58,473 nucleotides of DNA from Micromonospora phaseoli (GCF_900109115.1 NZ_FNYV01000018.1:1-58473); one strand, 5' to 3'. Shown: positions 36,278 to 45,609, numbered from the stretch's first letter. Numbers and translations: made by a program. Notes: generated by a model not told the origin, from the sequence alone.

Positions 36278-37495
36278 TCAGGGGCCGCAGTAGAGCAGGC
36301 GGTTGGGGGTGGCACTCGGCACCGAGCCGACCACCCCGACGGTGGCCCGACCCGTCAGGTAGGCGCCGACCTGCGCCGGGGTCCAGGTGGGGTTGGCCTG
36401 TAGGGCGAGGGCGACGCAACCGGCCACGTGCGCTGCCGCCATCGAGCCGCCGCTGAGGACCACCGTGGCCGTGTCCGTGCTGTGCCAGGTCGAGGTGATG
36501 TTCGCACCCGGCGCGTACAGGTCCAGGCAGGAGCCGTAGTTGCCGGAGGGCATCCGGGCGTCGGTCGACGTGGTGCCCGCGACGGTGAGCGCGGCCGGCA
36601 CCCGGGCGGGGGAGCCGCTGCAGGCGTTACCGTTCGAGCTGCCGGCGGTCACCACGTAGCTGACGCCCGAGTTGATCGAGTTGGTCACCGCCGCGTCCAG
36701 CGCGGTACTCGCGCCGCCGCCGATCGCCATCAGCGCCACCGCCGGGCGGACCGCGTTGGCCCGCACCCAGTCCACCCCGGCGATCACCTGGGCGATGCTG
36801 CCGCTGCCGGAGCAGTTGAGCACCCGTACCGGATGTACCCGCACCCGCTTGGCCACCCCGTGCAGCGTGCCGCCGACGGTGCCGGCGACGTGCGTACCGT
36901 GCCCGTTGCAGTCGTCCGCCGGCAGCCCGTCGACCAGGTCCACGCCGGCACCGACCCGGCCGCCGAAGTCACCGTGGGTGCCCCGCACGCCGGTGTCGAT
37001 GACGTACGCGTTCACGTTCGGCGCGGTGTTCGGGTACGCGTACCGGCGGTCCAGGGGCAGGTACCGCTGGTCGATCCGGTCCAGCCCCCAGGAGGGCGGA
37101 TTCAGCTGCACCCCGGGCACGGTCAGTGCCACCGTCCGGTTCTGCTCGACATGGGCGACCGCCGGATCGGCGGCCAGCCGACGGGCGGCCCGCTCGGTCA
37201 GGCGTACCTCGAATCCGCGCAGCGCGGCGCTGAACACCCGATCGACGTGGCCCGCGTACCGCCTGGCCAGTCGGTCGGCGGTGGCCCGGCTGCCGGTGGT
37301 CGCGTCGTCGCGAAGGACCACCAGGTAGCTGCCGGCGAGGGCGGTCGGCGCGCCGGCGTACCGGATCTCGCCGGCGGCCGGAGCGGCGGCGGCCGGAGCG
37401 GCGGCCAGCGCGGTCACGACGGCGGCGGTGAGCAGGGCGGCGAGCGGCGCGCGGGTGGCGGACGGGAATCGCCGGTACGGACGGGGGAGTGGCAT
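36278..37495 (-). CDS. S8 family subtilisin-like peptidase with altered active site
   Basis: A 405-residue exported protein. Signal peptide (about 1-40), an I9-type propeptide (SYLVVLRDD to VAHVEQNRTV), then the peptidase domain. Catalytic Asp167 (AYVIDTGV), His199 (GHGTHVAG) and Ser351 (SGGSMAAAHVAG) are present. The oxyanion-hole Asn is replaced: the conserved AGN reads AGSSN, giving Ser286. The Ser box is GGSMAAAH rather than GTSMAAPH. Activity may therefore be low or lost. AGGAGGAGGAACC precedes the ATG. It lies 79 bases after the DUF2610-like gene on the same strand and may be its operon partner, though a housekeeping secreted protease is equally possible. Confidence 0.88.
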   Translation of the reverse strand: MPLPRPYRRFPSATRAPLAALLTAAVVTALAAAPAAAAPAAGEIRYAGAPTALAGSYLVVLRDDATTGSRATADRLARRYAGHVDRVFSAALRGFEVRLTERAARRLAADPAVAHVEQNRTVALTVPGVQLNPPSWGLDRIDQRYLPLDRRYAYPNTAPNVNAYVIDTGVRGTHGDFGGRVGAGVDLVDGLPADDCNGHGTHVAGTVGGTLHGVAKRVRVHPVRVLNCSGSGSIAQVIAGVDWVRANAVRPAVALMAIGGGASTALDAAVTNSINSGVSYVVTAGSSNGNACSGSPARVPAALTVAGTTSTDARMPSGNYGSCLDLYAPGANITSTWHSTDTATVVLSGGSMAAAHVAGCVALALQANPTWTPAQVGAYLTGRATVGVVGSVPSATPNRLLYCGP

Positions 37496-37574
37496 CGGTT
37501 CCTCCTCCTGGCTGCCTCTGCCACAGGCGGTGGCCCGGGCGGAGGTGTTGACGGTTGCCAGGATGGTAGTCGCC

Positions 37575-37907
37575 CTATCCAGATCGATCGATGTTATCCG
37601 GTTCGTCGGGTGCGTTGTCGCTCTCGGCCGGGTCGCCGTCGGTTGCGTCCGTCGTTGCCTCGTCGTTCGTCGCCTGCTCCATCGCGTACACGCACAACTC
37701 CTCGAAGGAGACGTTGTTCTCGAGTGCGATCGCGAAGAGTTTTGCGAACGAGTCCATCACCTCCACCGGTACCGTTCCGCCGCGTACCCGCCCCAACCAG
37801 GCGGACTGCTGTTCCATCGGATGGGTGCCGGCCGCCGGCTCGCCGGCGTACAGCGGAAACGGGGCGCGTGCCGCCCCGAACTGGCACGGGATGAGAAAGG
37901 GCCTCAC
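37575..37907 (-). CDS. DUF2610-like small protein
   Basis: A 110-residue cytoplasmic protein. Residues 1-80 resemble the DUF2610 family as I remember it: FLIPCQFGAARAPFPLYAGE, SAWLGRVRGGTVP, then MDSFAKLFAIALENNVSFEE and LCVYAMEQ. The last 30 residues are acidic and disordered. It starts with GTG inside the stop of the membrane-protein gene (GTGA overlap), so the two are coupled. DUF2610 proteins are small and of unknown function. Here it is encoded with a two-helix membrane protein and opposite a giant NACHT protein, so an adaptor or regulator of that system is a reasonable guess. Confidence 0.75.
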   Translation of the reverse strand: MRPFLIPCQFGAARAPFPLYAGEPAAGTHPMEQQSAWLGRVRGGTVPVEVMDSFAKLFAIALENNVSFEELCVYAMEQATNDEATTDATDGDPAESDNAPDEPDNIDRSG

Positions 37908-38299
37908 CAGTTGGTCCCCCCGTCGGTCCGGACCTCGGCCCGGCCGATGGTGCCGGTGTTCGCGATGTTGACGCCGCCGCTGTTGCGTTGCTGGACATCG
38001 CCGGTGCGCTGGATCGGTTCGTGGCGCTGGTGGTCGTCGCCGCCGTCGGCAGGTGACGGAGCATCCGGTGCGGCGGATGACGCGGACGGCAGGGGATCGG
38101 TCGAGGACTGCCGCACCCGGGCGCGCGTCACGGCGACCGCGGCACTGACCACTGTGACCAGGAATGCGCCCAGGCCGGCCCACCAGCTCGCGCGTTCGAG
38201 CCCCTCCCGTGCCAGGAAGACCACGCCGGCGGTCAGCAGCATGGCGCCCCCCACCGCGGAGATCACGACCCACCTGACGGCCCACCGACTACCCCACAT
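37904..38299 (-). CDS. Two-helix membrane protein with C-terminal amyloid-like motif
   Basis: A 131-residue protein. Two TM helices occupy about 7-29 and 38-60. A disordered, charged linker follows, and near the end lies NSGGVNIANTGTIGRAEV (106-123). That motif is almost repeated at the N-terminus of the NACHT protein encoded divergently 52 bases away. The design, membrane domain first and short Asn/Gly motif last, recalls effectors that are switched on by amyloid templating from an NLR receptor. A pore-forming or membrane-damaging role is inference only. It is coupled to the DUF2610-like gene downstream. Confidence 0.8.
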   Translation of the reverse strand: MWGSRWAVRWVVISAVGGAMLLTAGVVFLAREGLERASWWAGLGAFLVTVVSAAVAVTRARVRQSSTDPLPSASSAAPDAPSPADGGDDHQRHEPIQRTGDVQQRNSGGVNIANTGTIGRAEVRTDGGTNW

Positions 38300-38351
38300 G
38301 GCTCCATCGTGGCCCGTCGCTTCCCGAGCCGGCTAAACCGTTCGGTCAGTA

Positions 38352-41300
38352 ATGGCCGCGCCACGTACGGTTGTGCGCCTCCCGCCAGCCGGGTTTCCTG
38401 GTTCGGTGACACCGCCGCCGGACGACGTGCCACCCATCGGTCGACCACCTCAACCGCCTGCCGACGTGCTCGCCGGATTGCTCGGCACCCTGCCCGGCGG
38501 TACGACCGGCGCCGCCGGACAGGCGAACACGGGCGGCACGAACATCGCCAACAGCGGCGTCATCGAACGTCTCACGGTGGCGCTGTCGGCCGCGCATCCG
38601 CAGCCATCGACCACCGCCTTCGTCTGCTACCCGGAAAGCGACCGGGACTGGGTCGAGCAGACACTGCTCGTGGCGCTGGACCCGTTGCCCATGCAGCTCT
38701 TCTACTCCGGCGGGCACCTGCACCAGCCCGACGACTGGGAAATGGTGTACGCCGTCATGGACAAGGCGGCACTTCTCGTCGTGGTCGGTCGGGACAGCTC
38801 GGTGGTGCGCGACCGGCGGGTGCGCGACCAGGTCGCCTACTGGCTCGACAACCATCCGGACCGCAGTGGCCTGGTGCTGCTCGGCCAGCCGGACAACTGG
38901 CCCGAGGCGATCGATCGACGACTCGCCGGAATGCCGGTGGTCGCCGTCGGCGAGGTCGCCGCGACCGACCGGCTGGTCCGGGCTGTGCGGTTGACGCCGC
39001 GCGCCGAGCCGATCGCCGCCCGGGACCAGGCGGCCGACGAGGACGTGCTCGCCCCGGTACGCGAGGCATACCTGCGCTGGGTACAGCGGACGCACAGCGG
39101 CATCGACAGCGTGATCGCCGGGGTGCCCGTGACGATGTCGTTGGCCCAGTGCCCGCCACCGGGGCCACTGGTCCGCGACGGTTCGACCGGTCGCGCCCGG
39201 GTCACCGAACTCGACCATCTGCGCAGTCGTGCCCGTCAGACCGCCGGTGGCGGCGGCCCGACACCGAACAGCGACGCCGAGTTCGCGGCGCTCGCCGACC
39301 GACCGCTGCCGACGTATCTGTCCTCGGCACGCTCCATCGATCGGCTCGACCTTGCCGGGCTGCCGGATCTGTCCCCGGACCAGCTGGCCGGCACGGTCTG
39401 GCGGGCCATCGTGCTCGGCGAGCCCGGCAGCGGAAAGAGCAGCATGGTCCGTCGGCTCGCGCACGACACTGCCGCACGGCAACTCGCCGACGACGGTGAG
39501 CGCGACGTGCTGCGGCGGCTGCCGGTGCTCTGCCGCGCCGCCGATCTCGCCGTCGGCCTGGCCGGGGCGGAGGAGTCGGCGGAGGGACTGGCTGCCCTGG
39601 CCATCCAGCTCGGCTGGGCCGGTGCGGCCCCCGCCGACCCGGCCAGCGGCGACCGGTTGCCACCTGACGAACTGGCCAGGATGGCCCGGGTGGCACTGCG
39701 CAGCCGGCGGCTGGTTCTCATCGTCGACGGGCTCGACGAGGTACCCACCCTGGCCGACCGCCGCTCCATGGCCGCCGCGCTGGACGTCTTCGCCGCGTCC
39801 GGCGGTGCCCGGCTCGACCATCCCGTCCGGGCCCGCGGCAACCAGACGATCATCACCAGCCGGATCGCGGGCTACTACGCGGCGGCGCTCAACGAGCGGT
39901 TCGAGCAGTTGCTGATCGGCCCGCTCGACCGCGACGGGGGCAGCGCGGTCATCGACTTCTGGCTCGGCGGCTACTTCGCCGCCGCCAACGTCCCCGAGGG
40001 CAGCCAGGCAGCGAGACGGACCGAGATCGACCAGGTGATCAGCGGTGGAGGTGCCGCCGTAGGGCAGCTTGCCGCCAACCCGTACCTGCTGGTGTCGTTG
40101 ATCTCGGCGGTCCTGTCCGGACTCGCCGGACGTCCCGGTACGCGTCGTGACCGGTGGTTGCGGGCAGATCTCTACACCGCGATGGTCGAGTACGCGGTGC
40201 GGCGGGGTGGGCTGCGGTTCCCGGACACGTCGGTCGACACCCTGATCCGGCTGCAGGCCGCGGTCGCGTACCAGATACACGACGTGTCGCGAAGTGGGCT
40301 CGTCGACCGTCCGACGCTCATCGAGTTGTGCGATCGGGCGCTGGGCCTGCTGGGCGAGCCGGTTCCGCCGGCCGTGGCCGAGCAGGTGGACGTGGTGATC
40401 GCCGGCATCGACCTGCTCACCGACCGGGGGCAGGGGCTGTACGGGTTCCGGCACCTGACGGTGCAGGAGTACTTCGCCGGCCGGTGGTTGATCGACGCCG
40501 ACACGGTGGACGCGGTCGTCGCCGGCATCAGCGACCGTCTCGGCGATCCGCGTTGGCTGGAAGCGGTCCGGCTCGCCCTCGGTCAGCTCAGCCGAGCCTC
40601 GGAGAGCGTCTTCACCTCGGTCCTCGACGTCCTGCTCGCCGGGCCCGGCCGGCGACTCGCCGCCGAGATGCTCAGCCACAGCCTGGCTGACGTCGCCGGG
40701 CTGCGGCGGCAGCACCTGCGTGCCCTGGTCCGGGTGGCGGTGGAGACCGAGGCCGAGCTCACCGGCGCCGTCGACACGCTGCACCCGGACGGTGCCCGGA
40801 TGCTGGAGCCGCTGCTGCGCTGGACCGCCAACGTGGAGGGCGACACCCCACCTCGACTGATCTGCGAAGCGCTCTGCGAGCACCTGCGTGATCCGGCACC
40901 GGCGACGATGGTCGCCGCCGCCCGCCTGATCGACGCGCTACGTCTGGACGACCGGTCGGTGGTGCAGGCGCTCCTGCAGGCGCAGTACCGCGACGGCGCG
41001 GACCATGGCTGGCAGGTGACCCGCGCACTGCTCACCGTGCTGCACCGACGGATGACCGCGACCGGGGGCGGTGATCCAGAGGCGGTCCGGGCCGGGCTGG
41101 ACGCCCCGCAGCAGGCGCTGGTCGACGCGATGGTCAGCGTCGTACCGTCGACCGCCGGCGCCGGCGGTGGCAGACGTCGGGCCGGCATCCGCAGCACCAC
41201 CACGATCGGCGTACGCAACCAGATGCGTACCGCCCTGACGAGTGAGGCTTCGCTGCGCGACCGGGTCCGCGGCGACATCGGATGGCTCCGACTCGTCCTC

Positions 41301-44300
41301 TGCCTCTACGGCGGTATCCCCTTCCTCGACATGATCCATTGGCTGCGTCGCCGGGACGAGGCCGTGTCGGTGTTCTCCGCGCCGACCAGCGAACCGGCCG
41401 AGCGCTACCGCGCCGCGGTCCTGCTCGACACCCTCATCGAGCCGGCGATCGCGGCCCGTGGCCCCCAACCGGTGGCGTTTCGGCCGGAACAGATCGCGGT
41501 CGACAGTCCACTGACGGATCGGCTGTTGGCCTGGTTGCGTGCGGCCGTGCCCGGCACCGACCTGCCGGACCTGCTCGCCGAGCTGCTCGCTGACCGGCAG
41601 CTCGATCCCGAGGCACGCGGCGACGCCCTGGCGGCCTGGCTGGTACTGGACATCGGCGAGCAGTCGGCTCCGCTCATGGCGCCGGCAGGTGACCCGACCG
41701 AGGACACCGCCACAGTGGAGGCGGTCCGGCGGCGAGCCCGGTGGCGGCTGGGCCGAACCGAGATGCTGCTCGGCGACGCGCTCGCCGGCCTCGGACCGCT
41801 GGCAGCCGGAGCCCGACCGGCCGGGGACGAAGCCGGGGCGGCCGAGCTTTCCCGGGACACCTTCACCGACGTGGTGCGCGCACTCTGGGTCGTCGGACAC
41901 CCCCGAGTCGACGGCGGTACAACGATCGGGCGGTACCTGCCCGAGGAGTTGGCGCTCCTGGTCTGCGGGTTCAGCGACGACAAGGAGTACGGGACTGCCG
42001 TCATGCTCGATGTCGCAGGTAGGGACATCGCCGCGGCTGCGGGTGGCCTGGCCTCGGCGGTCGCCAGGGTGGCGCAGACCGAGTCCGTCGTCGCCGCTGG
42101 CACTGACGACTGGCTGCTGGACCCGCTCTCACCGCCCACCGGTGACCTCGCGGAGGCACTCACGGTGCTCGCGGGGCTGCACCCCCGCTGGGGATTCCTC
42201 CGATGCTGGTTCCTTGACCGGCTCGCCGAGCAGATCATCGCCGCGGGATTCCGGACCGAGGCGGCCTGCCTCGCCATGGAAGTGCTGGTCACCGATCCGA
42301 CCAGCGCCCGACGTACCCTCGAACGGCTGGGTGCGGCCGGCTCCGCGGAGCCGGCCGGCGAGGGCGCGGCGGATAGCCCGGATCAGCACGACATGGCCGA
42401 AGACGTCGAGCAGTCGGCCGGCGACGCACCGCTGGTCGGGGACGGCTTACCGGGCGATCCGACGGCGCTTGCCCGCCTCGACCGGCGCAACGGACAGCCC
42501 GGATCCGGATACCCCGCGCTTCGCGCGCAGATCCGGCTCGCGGCGCTGCTCGGCGACCGGTGGACCGTGCGCACACTCGACCGGGCACTCGGTGGCCTGA
42601 CCGATGGACACCAACGGTTGCGGGCGATCGAACTCGCCGTGCAGGAGCGGTTGGTCGCACCCGGCCCCGACCTGCTGGAGCGGGCGGTGACCGCCGCCCG
42701 GCAGCTCGACGATCCGGCCGCCCGCGCCAGCGCGCTCGCCCGGACAGCCCGGTGGATGGACCAGGAGGCCGAGGAGAGCCTGTTACGCGAGGCACTCGTC
42801 GCACTGCGGGACGCCCCGCCGGACGAGATCGCCCGCGTGCTGTCGGTCCTCCCCCCGCTGACCGGTGACGAGACGCAGGCCCTGCGCCGACGGTGCGAGG
42901 CGATGCTGACCTCACGCCGCGAGCGCAGCATCGCCCGGGGAGACGCCGCTGGTGCGCTGCTCAGCCACGAGAACCTCGGCCGGGACGCGGATGCGACGCA
43001 GGGCTGGGCAGCGCTCACCACGGCAGTGCTGTGCCGTCGTGGGCTCGACCTGTTGCGGGACACGATCAGCCGGTTCACATCGGAACGTACCGCCTGGTCC
43101 GCGCTGTCTGACGCCGAACTACGACCGGCCGCGCTGGCCGCCCTGCTCGCGCGGGCGGCAGCCGGGGTGACACCGCTTCGACTGGACGAGCCAGCTGCCG
43201 CCGGCATCGACGCGATTGTCGCGGCGCAGCAGGTCGCCGATGCCGTCGACCTGCTGGCCGCCGGGCGGGCCAGCGCACGGCTGACGAGTCTGCGCCGGTG
43301 GCGCGAGCATCCCCATGCCGACCTGTCGGGCGTCGCAACGCTGCTGGCGATCGAGTCCGGTGAGCTGGACCCGCCGGCGGTGGCCCGCCTGCCGGAGCTG
43401 CTCAGCAGCGCTGACGACCGAGTCCGGCTGAGGACGCGGACGGCCATCGCCTCGGTGTCCCGAGGCGGGCAGGGCCCACCGAAACTGCGGGCCAGTACGC
43501 TCGGTGCGGCAACGGTCGTGGAACTCGTCCGGTTGGTCTGCGCCACCCGCGAACGGCACCACAACCTCTACAGCGACCTCTCGTGGGCGCTGACCGACGT
43601 CGTGCACGACTCGCCCGTCGTCCTGAGGTCGGCGCTGGAGTTGCTGTCGCAGGAGCCGGAGGGTCGGCGTCGGCTGCTCGTGACGCTGGGCCACCTACGC
43701 CTGCCGGTCTTCGACATGCTGCTGGCGGAGCTGCCCCGGCTCTCCGATGAGGAACAGGTGCGGGCCCTGTGGGCGCTGCGCGGCGTCGCCTGGTCGCCGA
43801 GCCGGTTCGGGATGGAGGCCCCCCGGCTGCGGCGGGCAGTTGCCCCCGCCCGTCAGTGCGTCAACGAGAGCGGCGACGAAGCGGCGGCGGAGGCGCTGCG
43901 ACTGCTCGGCCAGATCCTTCCCGTGACCGCTCTCTCCCTCGACTCGCTGCTCGGTGAGGCGCTCTCCGGTGACGTGCTCGCCGAGGCCGCCTGCGACGGG
44001 CTCGGGTTCCTGCTGCACCGGGTGCCGTGGGAGGCACCCCAACTGGACACCACGGAGGCCGTGGCGGAGCTGTGGATGCTCGCCCGCGATCCTGGCGATT
44101 CGATCGCGGTCGCCGCGTTGACCGCCCTCGCCCGGGCCGGCGTGACGATCGAGGACGACGGCGTCATCGCGCCTGACCTCGTGTTGCGTGGCCTCGTCGG
44201 GGCGGTGGACCCGTTTCTGATCGGCGACCCGTGGCTGGCCGATCTGCGGCGGGCCGCACGGTTCGTGCTTCGCGGTGTCCCGGCGGGCGACAGCGCTCCG

Positions 44301-45608
44301 CTGGCTGCCCCGGACCCGCTGCTCGCTCTGCTGCTCGACCGTGTCGTCGAGCAGCTCTCAAGCCTGCTTGAGGCGTCCAGTTCGTGGCGGTCGGACATGG
44401 CCGCCGACTACCTGTCGGTGCTGTACGCGGTGGCCACGCAACAACCGGCAGCCCTGCGGGAGGCGGTGGCCGGTGAGCCGCGCGACGTGCCGGACCTGCT
44501 GCTGACCCTGCTGCGAAACGAACCACGGTGGCACACCCGCAGCGTGGCGGGTGCGTTGCTGGCCATCCTGGGCGACGGTGACGCGCCGTCGCTGCGGGCG
44601 CTGCTGGACCTGGCCTGGGACACCGACTCGGTCGGTGAGCGGGTCCTCGGATCCTTCCGCTGGCTGGACCGGGTCACGGAGGCGGGCCTTGCGGAACTCG
44701 TCCGGGCCGCTGCCGACCCGTTCGCCGCCCGGGCCTACTTCGCCGTGCAGATGCTCGCCGCGCTCGCGAAGCAGGGTGCCCTCGGGCCCGAGGAGCAACG
44801 GACCGCCCTGGCCGCGGTGGCCGGCGTGGTCCGTCGCCCGGACGCGACCCGGCAGGTCCTGCTCGAACGTGACGGCCGGATCAGCAGCCTGGGATCCCTG
44901 GCGGACGCCTCCCGGCAGGCAGTCGCATGGCTCGAATCGGACCGGCGGTCGCGCGAGACGGAGGCCGCGCACACCGGTCTGGTGCTACCTGCCTCAGGCA
45001 TCGGCGGGGAGCCCGTGACCCTCCGACTGACCGGCGACGTGCCGACTGCCGAGCCGATCCACTACCAGGTCGAGTATCTCCGGCAGACGGAGAACATCGA
45101 GCTACCGACGCTCCTGGCCCAGCAGCTCGGCGAGCTGACCGGCGCCGCGGCGACGGCCGCGGTGCCGCTGCGTGCCCTGCTGCCGTCGGTCACCGCCGGC
45201 CGGCCGAACACGGAACACGGCTCGTCGTGGCTGGCCGGCCGCCGGGCCCAGGGCGGCCCGCCGGCTGCCGAGGCCACGTCGGGGGTACGGGAGGACGAGT
45301 CGTCGAAGCTGGCGCTGCTGCTGATCCTCGGTGTGAACATGGCCGGCGACGAGATCTACAGCTATCTACGGGTGACGGAGCAGCAGATCGAGGACGTCCG
45401 GGCGGCTCTCGCCACTGGTGCCCCGTTCACTCCGGCGGACTTCGGCACGGTGGTCATCAGCGGCCAGGACAAGCCCAGCCCCGAGGTTACCGAACTCGTC
45501 GGCGTCCCCGACTTCCTGATCCACTTCAACAAGCCCTCACCGGCGGCTCCAGGAGGAACGAGCCCAGCGGGCGAGGCGCACCCCACCGACCCGGCCGGAA
45601 ACGACTGA
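38352..45608 (+). CDS. Giant NLR-like STAND NTPase: amyloid-like motif, TIR-like domain, NACHT, helical repeats
   Basis: A 2418-residue protein. Order: Pro-rich start; motif NTGGTNIANSGVIERLTV (59-76); a TIR-like domain (about 87-215, STTAFVCYPESDRDW, then ALLVVVGRDSS); a NACHT ATPase with Walker A GEPGSGKS (356-363), Walker B LVLIVDGLDEVP (454-465), IITSR, and the winged-helix mark YGFRHLTVQEYFAGRWL (697-713); then about 1500 residues of Ala/Leu-rich helices like HEAT/ARM repeats; and a distinct C-terminal domain with TPADFGTVVISG. In the TIR-like part, the position of the catalytic NADase Glu reads VRDQVAYWL, so Gln replaces it. NACHT proteins of this form act as sensors in bacterial antiviral defence. 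The start ATG lacks a good ribosome site. Confidence 0.88.
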   Translation: MAAPRTVVRLPPAGFPGSVTPPPDDVPPIGRPPQPPADVLAGLLGTLPGGTTGAAGQANTGGTNIANSGVIERLTVALSAAHPQPSTTAFVCYPESDRDWVEQTLLVALDPLPMQLFYSGGHLHQPDDWEMVYAVMDKAALLVVVGRDSSVVRDRRVRDQVAYWLDNHPDRSGLVLLGQPDNWPEAIDRRLAGMPVVAVGEVAATDRLVRAVRLTPRAEPIAARDQAADEDVLAPVREAYLRWVQRTHSGIDSVIAGVPVTMSLAQCPPPGPLVRDGSTGRARVTELDHLRSRARQTAGGGGPTPNSDAEFAALADRPLPTYLSSARSIDRLDLAGLPDLSPDQLAGTVWRAIVLGEPGSGKSSMVRRLAHDTAARQLADDGERDVLRRLPVLCRAADLAVGLAGAEESAEGLAALAIQLGWAGAAPADPASGDRLPPDELARMARVALRSRRLVLIVDGLDEVPTLADRRSMAAALDVFAASGGARLDHPVRARGNQTIITSRIAGYYAAALNERFEQLLIGPLDRDGGSAVIDFWLGGYFAAANVPEGSQAARRTEIDQVISGGGAAVGQLAANPYLLVSLISAVLSGLAGRPGTRRDRWLRADLYTAMVEYAVRRGGLRFPDTSVDTLIRLQAAVAYQIHDVSRSGLVDRPTLIELCDRALGLLGEPVPPAVAEQVDVVIAGIDLLTDRGQGLYGFRHLTVQEYFAGRWLIDADTVDAVVAGISDRLGDPRWLEAVRLALGQLSRASESVFTSVLDVLLAGPGRRLAAEMLSHSLADVAGLRRQHLRALVRVAVETEAELTGAVDTLHPDGARMLEPLLRWTANVEGDTPPRLICEALCEHLRDPAPATMVAAARLIDALRLDDRSVVQALLQAQYRDGADHGWQVTRALLTVLHRRMTATGGGDPEAVRAGLDAPQQALVDAMVSVVPSTAGAGGGRRRAGIRSTTTIGVRNQMRTALTSEASLRDRVRGDIGWLRLVLCLYGGIPFLDMIHWLRRRDEAVSVFSAPTSEPAERYRAAVLLDTLIEPAIAARGPQPVAFRPEQIAVDSPLTDRLLAWLRAAVPGTDLPDLLAELLADRQLDPEARGDALAAWLVLDIGEQSAPLMAPAGDPTEDTATVEAVRRRARWRLGRTEMLLGDALAGLGPLAAGARPAGDEAGAAELSRDTFTDVVRALWVVGHPRVDGGTTIGRYLPEELALLVCGFSDDKEYGTAVMLDVAGRDIAAAAGGLASAVARVAQTESVVAAGTDDWLLDPLSPPTGDLAEALTVLAGLHPRWGFLRCWFLDRLAEQIIAAGFRTEAACLAMEVLVTDPTSARRTLERLGAAGSAEPAGEGAADSPDQHDMAEDVEQSAGDAPLVGDGLPGDPTALARLDRRNGQPGSGYPALRAQIRLAALLGDRWTVRTLDRALGGLTDGHQRLRAIELAVQERLVAPGPDLLERAVTAARQLDDPAARASALARTARWMDQEAEESLLREALVALRDAPPDEIARVLSVLPPLTGDETQALRRRCEAMLTSRRERSIARGDAAGALLSHENLGRDADATQGWAALTTAVLCRRGLDLLRDTISRFTSERTAWSALSDAELRPAALAALLARAAAGVTPLRLDEPAAAGIDAIVAAQQVADAVDLLAAGRASARLTSLRRWREHPHADLSGVATLLAIESGELDPPAVARLPELLSSADDRVRLRTRTAIASVSRGGQGPPKLRASTLGAATVVELVRLVCATRERHHNLYSDLSWALTDVVHDSPVVLRSALELLSQEPEGRRRLLVTLGHLRLPVFDMLLAELPRLSDEEQVRALWALRGVAWSPSRFGMEAPRLRRAVAPARQCVNESGDEAAAEALRLLGQILPVTALSLDSLLGEALSGDVLAEAACDGLGFLLHRVPWEAPQLDTTEAVAELWMLARDPGDSIAVAALTALARAGVTIEDDGVIAPDLVLRGLVGAVDPFLIGDPWLADLRRAARFVLRGVPAGDSAPLAAPDPLLALLLDRVVEQLSSLLEASSSWRSDMAADYLSVLYAVATQQPAALREAVAGEPRDVPDLLLTLLRNEPRWHTRSVAGALLAILGDGDAPSLRALLDLAWDTDSVGERVLGSFRWLDRVTEAGLAELVRAAADPFAARAYFAVQMLAALAKQGALGPEEQRTALAAVAGVVRRPDATRQVLLERDGRISSLGSLADASRQAVAWLESDRRSRETEAAHTGLVLPASGIGGEPVTLRLTGDVPTAEPIHYQVEYLRQTENIELPTLLAQQLGELTGAAATAAVPLRALLPSVTAGRPNTEHGSSWLAGRRAQGGPPAAEATSGVREDESSKLALLLILGVNMAGDEIYSYLRVTEQQIEDVRAALATGAPFTPADFGTVVISGQDKPSPEVTELVGVPDFLIHFNKPSPAAPGGTSPAGEAHPTDPAGND

Positions 45609-45609
45609 C

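Noticed and set aside
38346..40883. 845-residue open frame antisense to the NACHT gene
   Set aside because: It is a shadow of strong GC3 bias in the plus-strand gene; its product is low-complexity His/Arg/Gly/Val sequence with no recognisable domain.
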